Under the pieces are notes generated by a model. The model had not been told where the DNA came from. It ran no database searches and saw nothing but the letters and a program-made list of their open reading frames with translations. This document shows, piece after piece, positions 55,456 to 64,000 of a stretch of 64,000 nucleotides of DNA. The stretch is taken from positions 102,562,001 through 102,626,000 of the forward strand of contig JAUMIR010000004.1 in assembly GCA_030847615.1 (NCBI GenBank). The letters are read 5' to 3'. The DNA comes from Gambelia wislizenii (Eukaryota; Chordata; Lepidosauria; Squamata; Crotaphytidae). The translations under genes and the position numbers were made by a program. Position 1 is the stretch's first letter. Each line of letters starts with the position of its first letter.

Positions 55456-57251
55456 CTAGAATGACGACAATGACTACTACTTTGCTAAGCTCTGGCCTCC
55501 CCCCCCCCCGCCGCCTTTATGTCAAGAGTGGGACTCATGCAACCCTCCAGATGTTGTTGGAGTGCAACTCTCAACATCAGTCTTGGATATTTGGAGTTCC
55601 AGCCCAACAACATCTAAAGGCTCCATGATTTATGGGATGGTTTGACCTAAGTCTGCCAGTGAAAACAGCAGTTTGATGTGCCTTCCTGCTCATTTTTACA
55701 TTAAATCTGATAATACAAAACTCATATTGCCCTGCACCATCTAAAGATGCAAAAGCCCATCATCATCTATTGCAAGTTTTCTCATCCCTGCTTCCTTTCA
55801 TTTCCTGATACTACCAAGTGGCAGGGAAAATTGCTGCCAGAAGACAGCTTCATATTTCTTATAACACTTATCCTTAAGAAGGAGAGGCAATAAAGAAGAT
55901 GTGGTTGTTTATGGTGGCAGTTTCCTTTGCATTGGGCATTGTGGCAAAGCCTTAAGTGTGAGATATGCATCATTGTTTAGGTCCACTACACCTGAAGCAT
56001 GTTGTCAGGAAGGCTTCTATTAACAGGACAGAAGAAACTGGCACCTTCTACTTTTTCTGCATAAGGTTCCATTGCAGCTGCTCTGACAATTCTTGTCTTC
56101 ACATCAGGAGCAAAGATTTCTTTATTTCTTACAGAAAAAGAAATACAGTATATTTCTTTATGTGAAAGATAGCCCTTAGGCAGCATGCAAGCTGTGAGTT
56201 CTTCATCCTCCCTCCAAGTATTCACAATTATCTCAGATCATAGATAAGAGGCTATTTAAAGCCCAGGAAACTGTTAAAGCCCAGGAGCTGAGTTGTGTCT
56301 TGTAGCCTGGGGAGGTGTTGCACGGGGCTTACTCTTGAGTAGACATTCATAGAAATGAGTTTTGCTTTATATGCCTGCTTGGTAACATAGTCAGATCTTT
56401 ATGGTATTTCACCTCTGTTAGGTACCAGCTTCAAAGGTACAGTACATTGCTGTCCCAAATAATTTAATTTTAAACAGGTATATTGCTTTTAACCTTTTCA
56501 GCCTTTTAATGCCATTTTAACTTGTTTGAGTTGTTTGATATGTATGTTTCTTGTTTATTTACTGGTTTTACTTTGGAATTGTTCAAATTCTTGGTTATTT
56601 TATCCGTTTATCTCCCTGACAGCTCATGATGAAAAAGTGGGATAAAAAGATTTTTTAAAAGAGAAAGAAAGAAAGATTTTTTTGAGCGCGCATCAGTCCT
56701 GTGCAGGATTACTCAGTGGTAAGTCCCACAGTGCTCAAAGGTGGATAATACAAAGAGGATTTCTAGCTTGTTGGGCTTGGGCTCTGTGACTGAGGCTGAA
56801 TCTACACAAGAGCCATATCCCAATCCACTGCATAGTATCCCTGCCTCAGTTCGACCCCTTTACTGCCACACACACCTGTTTTAATGCAAACAAATCAGTT
56901 TGGAAAGACATATGGGAATCCCATTATGTAGCAACATTGATAAAGGGGGGTGTTTCTACCATGTGTACGTGTTTGCTGTATTGGTTTATGGACTTTATCA
57001 GACCAGTCAAATAAGGCATCATAAAGACGCCTAATGATTGCAAAAGTGATTCCATGCGCCATTGTACTCATGTGGATGTAGTGTCAATGGGCAAACACTT
57101 CTGGGTGTGATCGGGACAGCCAGTAGGAGATGCTATTTTTATGACACTCCCCCCCCCCCCGCATTTACTGTACTTGGAACTTTGTGTTTTGGTGTTTTCT
57201 TGAACTTTTTGTGTGTTTATTTTGTTTTTTGAATTTCGTACGCAAGCTTCT

Positions 57252-57261
57252 TCTCGCGAGA
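57252..57261 (+). promoter_or_regulatory. CGCG box TCTCGCGAGA in repeat copy 1
   Basis: A perfect palindromic core-promoter motif known upstream of many vertebrate genes (a ZBTB33-type target). An AAG/GTAAGG splice-donor-like site follows at 57343-57351, 85 bp downstream, the same layout as copy 2 at 52.69 kb. Confidence 0.5.
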
Positions 57262-57934
57262 GTAGGTGAAATCTGAAACAAGGAAGTGAATGGAGCTCCA
57301 TTCACTCCCCGTTAGTGCCTGGGAAGCCTCTTTAATGGGGACAAGGTAAGGTTTGGTGGGAGGGAGTTCTTTTCCCGGCATAAAAATACCACTATCTATG
57401 GCAGCAAAAAAACTTTTATGAGGGGTGGTCTATCTGATAAAGTGCTATGTCTGGTCACACAACCTGCAGCAGCTGCAGCCCCCCCCCTTTTTTGGATTCC
57501 TGCAGTGCATGCACATATTCACGTATTTATTGAATCATAGCCTTTGTTTGCCTTTTGTTCTGATTGTTCACCTGCACTTTTATAAAGTGGAGCTGGTAAG
57601 GAAGAGGGAGGTAAAATGCCAAACTGCAAATATGTGCATACAAGCACAAAATCCAAAAAGAAAGCCAAAGTGCCTTTTCCAGGTGCCAATACAAACAAGG
57701 GAACTACCTTTCCATGGTGGGAATGATCAGGTGACCTGGTGACTATGTGACCTAGGTGACCATCCACCAACCTGGCCACACCCTCCCCCTGCCCCCAATT
57801 CCACCGCAATCCCAATTTGGGGGTTAAACCACATGTTCTAAAAACACAGTTCTTCCCCCAAATAGCAGCGTAAACTAGAGAATTTTTAAAATCACCTTAA
57901 AGCCCTCAGGCATGGAAAAGAAGCATTTTCACAT

Positions 57935-58115
57935 TGGAAAGAGAGGAACACACTCCCTCGGAGTGTGGTGGGGTCTCCTTCCTTGGAGGTCTTTAAACAG
58001 AGGCTGGATTGCCATCTATCGGGGTTGCTTTGATCAAGATTTCCTGCGTGGCAGGGGGGTTGGACTGGATGGCCCTCGTGGTCTCTTCCAACTCTGCAAT
58101 TCTATGATTCTATGA
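57935..58115 (+). mobile_element. CR1 LINE 3' end
   Basis: GAGGTCTTTAAACAGAGGCT, GGCAGGGGGGTTGGACTGGA, TGGCCCTCGTGGTCTCTTCC, then ATTCTATGATTCTATGA, two copies of the 8-bp CR1 terminal repeat. Sits inside the TIR element at 56.8-58.2 kb. Confidence 0.87.
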
Positions 58116-58319
58116 ACATTGTGTGTTCCAACAGGACTGTGATTGAGATAAGGACACATTATTTAGCCTATGTAGATTCAGCCTGAGGGTGGCTTTTACA
58201 CTATATCTAGGAGACTAAAATGCTTTAATTTGGACCAGAAGAGGGGAAAATCTTAATAAACCCTACAGTATTTCTGATTTCTATGTATGGTTGTTAAAAC
58301 TGTACAATGAAGAATGCTG

Positions 58320-58695
58320 ATAGGAAGAGAATCAATTCATTTAAAATATGGTTCTGGAGGAGAGTTCTGTGGATACCATGGACTGCCAATATGACCAATA
58401 AAAGGGTCCTAGACAAATCAGGCATGAACATCCCCTGTAAGCCAAAATGACCAAATTGAGGCTATCATAGTTGGGCATATGATAATATGACATGATTTGT
58501 TCTAAAAGAGAATAATGTTTGGTAAAGTGGGAAACAGTAGGAAAAGGTGGAGCCTGCATTCCAGATGGATAGATTAAATCAAGGAAGCCACAGCCCTGAG
58601 TCTGCAAGACCTGTTGTTGACAGGTTGACTTGGAGTTCTCATTCATAGGGTCACCATAAGTCGAAACTGGCTTGACAGCAATTAACAAAAAAGTT
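58320..58695 (+). mobile_element. RTE-BovB LINE, 3' fragment
   Basis: Degenerate end of ORF2 plus 3'UTR. The phrases GTGGATACCATGGACTGCCA, AAAATGACCAAATTGAGGCT, AGATGGATAGATTAAATCAA, GGAAGCCACAGCCCTGAGTC and GGGTCACCATAAGTCGAAAC match the BovB C-terminus and tail as I know them. Stops interrupt the frame (pseudogene fragment). Its tail is the same as that of the SINEs in this window. Confidence 0.8.
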
Positions 58696-58699
58696 TAGC

Positions 58700-60200
58700 T
58701 GAAGACACAAAAATCATCCCCACATCTATTTCACTGAAATAGTTGGCAGTTATGGTACTTTAGGGATGGCAAATGACCTTTACCACCTTGGCCTTTCTTC
58801 AGTGCCTCTTCAATGAAATTCATTGAATATTAGTGTAATTTTCTGCATATGCAACAGACCAATCATCTACATATTTACTCAAAAGCACGTCCCATTGAAG
58901 TCAATATGAATTATTTCTTTCCAGTTATTCTGTTCCTGTCTTTAGTGTGCAGTAGTATATTTATTTGTTCAGACATTATGGACACCCTGTTATAAATAGG
59001 GAAGAGAGAGAGATGGAGAAAAGGGAGTCTTTACTCTTCAAGAAAACTCCTGCCAAAAACTGTTTGGAAATCATTTTACTAGATAACACTTCAGTATAGT
59101 AAGATGACTTGGTGTTTTAAGGCATGTTTGTACATGAAATTCTGGCTCTCTGATCTACACAGCAGTCCCTGCATTTCTGCTGTGCTTGCATTCCCTTTGA
59201 AGTTAATGGGAGATTAACCCTCTACAGCAAAGCTACAGTCCACCATGTTGGTTTGACTGTAAAAACAGGCAACATGCACTAAGAGTGAAATCTCGAGAGG
59301 GCTGAGACCACCATTCCTAGAAATACATTCATGAATTTGCAATTGATTCTTTGTGGAAAAGCTCCTGTCCCAACTTAATTCCTTTTGATGCAGAAATAAT
59401 AGAAAAATAGAAAGCTGTTGTCAGAAGCTAAAAGAACAAAACCAGAAAATATATTTCAAGCTTTATAAGTGGACAAAAAGCCAAAAGTATATATCATAGT
59501 ACCAGACTTTGAGTTCTTTCTATATATATGCAAAAAGAAAGAAACAATACATAGTAGTATCAATCAGTTAAAAACTTGAATCAGTTAAAAATATGTCCTT
59601 GATTAATTGAGCTATGCATACACATGCATGTACATGTGTGTGAATGCACACACACTCACACATTTTTTCAATACAAATACAGTATTTACAAAAACTTCAG
59701 GTGGCATCATCTTAAAAGAGACATACTGTATTACTTTCTTCCATAAACAAGAGAACTGCACTTTCCAAAATGAGAGTCACTACCGAAAATGTGTATCCAT
59801 GTCTAAAGATAAAGAAAACACTCATCTTGCTTCAGAAATGTTGTTTCTGCACATAATAAAGTCATGAAAATTTCATTGATAGAATAATTAACTAACATTC
59901 AAATGAAGAATCAATGAAAATGTCATTCACCTCCTAACTGGCCTGTGACCTCTGTAGCTTCCGAAGAACTACTGCTGTTAAGGAAACAAGACTGGTCTAT
60001 AGGCCATAAATCCTCCATTTCACAGCCCTATTAGTAATTATATCCCATGAAACTCAGGGGCAATGATTTCCAACCAAATAGCAGCTGTAGAGTCATGTTG
60101 CATGGGGTACAATCCTTTGCATGCTTACTTGATAGAATTAAACATTTTGAACATGCCCCTCTGCATGCTTATTCAGAAGTAACTCCTAGTGAGGCTAGGT
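58700..60200. other. No gene seen; intergenic DNA
   Basis: AT-rich sequence with a CA/TG-rich patch near 59630-59660. No repeat family or coding signal that I can name. Confidence 0.5.
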
Positions 60201-60327
60201 GTAGGCGTTAGTAACTACAGGATTCATTCTGAGTAAGAATAGGAGCAGACTTGTGCACACCTGGAGCTGAGATATGCAAATCCCAGTTGTTTTCATGACT
60301 GAGGCACAACCACCCACCCATAGGGTC

Positions 60328-60548
60328 ATGAGAGCCAGTGTAGTGTAGTGGTTTGGGTGTTGGACTATGACTCTGAAGACCAGGGTTTGAATCCTTACTC
60401 AGCCATGGAAATCCACTGGGTGATCTTGGACAAGTCACACTCTCTCAGCCTCAAGGAAGGCAATGGAAAACCCGCTTTGAACAAATTTTGCCAGACTTAG
60501 GTCACCATAAGTTGGAAATGACTTGAAGGCACACAATGACAACAAAGG
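60328..60548 (+). mobile_element. tRNA-derived SINE with BovB-like tail (best copy)
   Basis: The head carries an A-box-like TAGTGTAGTGG (60341-60351) and a B box GGTTTGAATCC (60384-60394), both internal polymerase III promoter elements. The body follows with TCACACTCTCTCAGCCTC and GGAAGGCAATGGAAAACCC. The tail GGTCACCATAAGTTGGAAAT, GACTTGAAGGCACACAA is shared with the BovB fragment at 58.6 kb. Non-coding; it depends on LINE enzymes. Confidence 0.85.
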
Positions 60549-60799
60549 TCTTTTAACAGAAGGAGTTACTGGAACAGGAACAGAAAACTAGGATTAACTA
60601 TTTATAAGCTGGTTTTGGAGAAATTTTGATAAAGGTATAAGTACATCAAACAAATTAAGCAATTACTTATTATTTGACTGGTATGCCTATTTTTCTCCCT
60701 ATAACGAAGCAAAACACAGCTGTTATCAGAAGGATAAACATCAATGTAAAAAAAGACTCATAAACTGTTAAGACAATTGAAAAAAATGCTTAGCAGTAT

Positions 60800-61010
60800 G
60801 TGCGCATGCATGCATGCACCTGCCTTCAATTTGCCTGTCAACTTATGGCCACCCCATCAATTTTGTAAGGTTTTCTTAGACAAGGAATACCCACTGGTGG
60901 GTTTTTTCAGTTCCTTCCTCTGAAATATAGCATACAGCACCTGGTATTCATTGGCAGTCTCCCATTCAAGTACTAACCAGAACTGACCCTTCTTTGCTTC
61001 AAAGACCTTT
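60800..61010 (-). mobile_element. 5S rRNA-derived SINE copy
   Basis: Reverse orientation: tail CAACTTATGGCCACCCCATC, TTTTCTTAGACAAGGAATAC, then 5S-like ACAGCACCTGGTATTCATTG, GCAGTCTCCCATTCAAGTAC, TAACCAGAACTGACCC. Confidence 0.85.
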
Positions 61011-61794
61011 TAGGATACAGTATTTAGGTCATCCACCAACTGATAATCTGGTTGATTTACTTCTGCTTTGTGAAAGCTTCACTTATTCCACAGTTTCATT
61101 GATGAAACTTCCTTTTATAAATCCATACAGAAGGAAATACTACCATCTAGTGCTTTCAATAGATAATACAATCAAAGCATGTCTTAAAAGTCTTCACCCA
61201 AATCTTGTGAACAGCAAAGTTATTCAGACTTTCTGTCTCTTTCACAGTTCATATTGAAAAATGTGGGTGCAGTGGTGCTCTCTCCACAACCTACTCAAAT
61301 TTTTAATGTTATTGGCTATTATGGGGCCCATCCATTCCTGTAATTACAAAAGCAAATGGAAGATAAGTTGCTTCATTCCTGTATTATTTTGACACCTCAG
61401 CAAATTGTGCATGCATGTGGGAGAGAGTAAGAATGTGTGTATGTACAGTGCAACACCCATCCACGCTGGTCAAGAGGGAGGGAAAGGAGATGAAGAGTGA
61501 TGTTTAATTGAAAAACAGGAGAAGCTATGTTGGATTTAATTTGAGCGAGCATACAGATGAGCTGTCCTGAATTATAACAAAACTAAGGGCTTATCTACAT
61601 GGGCAATATACCCTGTCTTGCACCCATCTTAGAGCCCTGCAGTCCTGATCATGCAAGGCTTTTGCCCCATTCTGCTCCCAGGCAGTCCTCATGATCCCCA
61701 AGGCAAAGATGGGACTAAGACTGGGGGAAGGTGGGGTAGGGCCTGATAAAATGTTTAAAAAAATAAAACAAAACTCCGCTTTAATCCTGCTGGC

Positions 61795-62085
61795 AAAAAA
61801 TGTCAAGGAACAGGCAGCAGCTAGAGCACTAGTTTTAAGTGTGAAAATGCACTCCTGGCCACAGCTGAAACCTGGGCATCCAGGCTCAGATCTGAGTCCA
61901 GGAGTACACCCAAGTTGCAAACCTGAGATTTCAGCGACAGTGTAACCCCCTCTAGTACAGGCTGAATCCCTATTCCCTGATCTAACTTCAACTGATCAGG
62001 AACATCTCTGTCTTGTCTGGATTAAGTTTCAATTTATTCAACCTTATCCAGTCCATTACTGACAGGAGACACTGGACTTCTCTAC
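61795..62085 (-). pseudogene. L2-type LINE, distal ORF2 fragment
   Basis: Minus strand reads LNRLKLNPDKTEMFL-type sequence (about 61980-62060) and NLGVLLDSDLSLDAQVSAVA (about 61850-61915), signatures of the region downstream of the reverse transcriptase in L2-like LINEs. Separated from the reverse-transcriptase part by a 0.5-kb insertion. Confidence 0.75.
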
Positions 62086-62617
62086 ACAAAGGGGAAACAA
62101 CGAACTGCTGCACAGTAATAGCAAGTCACAGCAGCTGGGACCTGTCTTAATGGTTTTACAGCCCCTATAAACTTTGCATGCCTCTAGTGGATTACCCTGC
62201 ATTTTAAAATCTGCTGCTAACAAACTTTAAAAAAAAAACCCAACAACTTATTTTTATGGTGTGCACAAGCGACATTCCACCTTCCCCAAAAAGAAAGAGA
62301 GAAAAAAAGATAGCACAAACCTTCATTTTTATCACCTTAGCGATCACTCACTAAAGTGAAAACCCAACATGGCAGCAGCGGGTGCTTGCCCTGTAACCCA
62401 GCCCCGCACCCTGTGCTCCTCCAGCCAATCAGTTTTGCACTGTGTCCTGCATGGGGAAGTGATTCATGTTGAATCGCTTGTCCTAATGAGTGAAAATGTG
62501 CATATCACTGGAGGTTTAAAAAAAAAAAGCTGGGAAAAGTCGTGAATGCTTTTATTGTGAACTTTTTCCTCTTTTTGGCCCACTTCCTTCACAACACGAT
62601 GAGACAATGAGGGATCC
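62086..62617. mobile_element. Sequence inserted into the L2 LINE
   Basis: Sits between the two L2 pieces. It contains AAAACCCAACATGGCAGC and CTCCAGCCAATCAGTTTTGC, phrases also seen at 13.57-13.66 kb (GGAATCCAACATGGTGGC, CAGCCAGCCAATCAGAT), so it is a dispersed DNA-element family. Exact ends are unclear. Confidence 0.5.
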
Positions 62618-63270
62618 CATTAAGACAGCTCATTTTCTGAGCGACTTCTGTGAGGGCTATTTTCACCATGTGGACAACCCCACTGTTTTAGTACAGAAAC
62701 AGTTTCCTTGGAATTGGATGGAAAGGAAAGATAGAGTTGTGTGTCATCAGCATACTGGTGACACTGAACCCCAAAACTCCAGAGGACCTCTCCTAATAGT
62801 TTCATTTAGATGTTAAACAGCATGGGGGACAGGACTCAACCATAAGGGCAGCCACAGGCTAGTGGCCAGGGTGTCACACAGGCATCCCACAGCACCACCT
62901 TCTGGGTCTGCCACTCCAAGAAGGACTGGAGACACTGTAAAACAGTGCCTCTGAGCTCCATCCCAGAGAGGCCACCCAGAAGGATACCATGGTTGATGCT
63001 ACCAAAAGCCACTGAGATATCCAGTAGAACCAACAGGGATACACTTGCCCTGCCCAGTTCCCTGCATAGGTAATCCACCAAGGTGACCAAAGCTGTATCT
63101 GTCTCATAGCCAGGCCTGCAGCCAGATTGAAATGGATCTCGATCATCTGTTTCATCCAAGAACCCATGGAGTTGGGAGGACACCACATACTCCAATACCT
63201 TGCTCCAAAAGTGGGTATTGGAGAGTGGCCACAATGGCTGGAGGATTTGGGGATTGTGGCTCAAAAGTAA
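62618..63270 (-). pseudogene. L2-type LINE reverse-transcriptase fragment
   Basis: Minus strand carries VLEYVVSSQLHGFLDETD, DPFQSGCRPGYETDTALVTL, SVSLLVLLDISVAFGSINHG, LQSFLEWQTQKVVL and, after frameshifts, FGVQCHQYADDTQLYLSF with the catalytic YADD. The order matches L2-like reverse transcriptase fingers to palm. A substituted core (SVAFGSINHG for a usual SAAFDTIDHG) and frameshifts show it is dead. Confidence 0.85.
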
Positions 63271-64000
63271 CTTCCATGGTCTGGTTTGCAGATATGTATT
63301 TTTTCCAGCATAACACATGAATATTTGTAAGATGCTGGATTTATTTCTGTGTAATATTCCTGGTGTACCATAAACCACCTATTGCAAACTTAAAGCCAAT
63401 CATGTTTCTGATAGTTGTAACTGGATATTTCATCAGCTCATTTAGATTTATTATCATTTCCAAATGTGTAACGATCTAGGACACAGATCCAATGAACTTT
63501 GATATTTTTACAATTCAAATCAAATCTGATTAATCACCTTATACGTGGTCTATATGCCTCAGCATCAAAATCCACAATATTTTGCATTCTCTGATGTTGG
63601 CTGCTGGAACACTGTCACTTCTGAAGGAAATAGACTTTTATGTTTGCAATGCACATGGGCATGCAAGTATTTTACCTTACTCTTTAAGTTTGGATCTAAA
63701 ATTATACAACAGCATTTCCCAACCTGGGGAGTATATTAGATTGCATCTTATAGAATCTACCAATCAACTTGCTAGCTATGCTGGCTAGAGGATTCTGTAG
63801 TTTTTCAGTCCTATATACTTGGGGCACCCGGCTGTGGCATTACTAAGGTCAGTGCCACCCCTCTCTCCAACAGTGTCACCTGGTTTGGCTTCTCCACACC
63901 TCTCTAGTGCAGCACCAGGTTAGGCGAGGCTGCTAGACCACAATTGGACACCTTTGAAGAAATAGTCACATTGATTAATATATTTTGTTCAGCCCAACTA

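Larger units (their letters stand above)
56792..58187. mobile_element. TIR element (~1.4 kb) with promoter-like core and nested CR1
   Basis: Ends AGGCTGAATCTACA at the left and TGTAGATTCAGCCT at the right are inverse copies. Inside are a CGCG box with a downstream splice-donor consensus (57.25-57.35 kb) and the CR1 tail at 57935-58115. No transposase recognised. Confidence 0.6.

Noticed and set aside
60328..60400. Possible tRNA gene
   Set aside because: A and B boxes are present but no cloverleaf forms, and the sequence continues into a SINE body and tail.

Overview
This is vertebrate genomic DNA, most probably from a squamate reptile (lizard or snake). The host gene is sparse and spliced, and the sequence between exons is full of a squamate-type mix of repeats: BovB-, L2- and CR1-like LINE pieces, tRNA-headed and 5S-rRNA-headed SINEs that end in a BovB-like tail, many TA-flanked and hAT-like MITEs, and a Ty1/copia LTR retrotransposon. 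The species cannot be fixed from the window alone. There are no bacterial-type operons, CRISPR arrays or plausible functional tRNA/rRNA genes.

Host gene: one exon is secure. On the minus strand at 40904-41042 lies coding exon 1 of PLPP3 (PPAP2B, lipid phosphate phosphatase 3), recognisable from its N-terminus (MQNYKYDKAIVPESKNGG...). It ends in a consensus splice donor and sits in a CpG-rich promoter/5'UTR block (about 40.8-41.75 kb). Transcription runs toward lower coordinates, so about 1-40.9 kb should be PLPP3 intron 1, and about 41.8-64 kb is upstream/intergenic DNA. No exon 2 was recognised.

Repeat layout: 1-10 kb holds mixed SINE, LINE and MITE remnants plus a 1.2-kb TIR element packed with GC-rich hairpin repeats (5556-6758). 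10.2-12.6 kb is a three-level nest: an old repeat interrupted by a TA-flanked TIR element, itself interrupted by a second TIR element carrying an approximately 74-bp GC-rich satellite. 13-39 kb is intronic sequence with scattered pogo/Tigger-like MITEs, SINEs, LINE tails and microsatellites. 43.0-43.4 kb is a near-perfect 329-bp palindrome. 44006-49576 is a complete, apparently intact copia element: LTRs identical by eye, 5-bp target duplication, one open 1321-codon gag-pol, and a primer-binding site matching the anticodon arm of initiator tRNA-Met. It is inserted into a SINE. 50-64 kb holds a LINE with a zinc-finger C-terminus, an L1-like insertion with a 17-bp target duplication, a 5S-derived SINE, a BovB fragment, CR1 tails, and an L2 reverse-transcriptase fragment near the right edge.

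How the parts relate: the copia element has every cis and trans part needed for its own cycle. The SINEs lack coding capacity, and their shared 3' tail suggests they use BovB-type LINE machinery. The MITEs need a transposase that is not encoded here.
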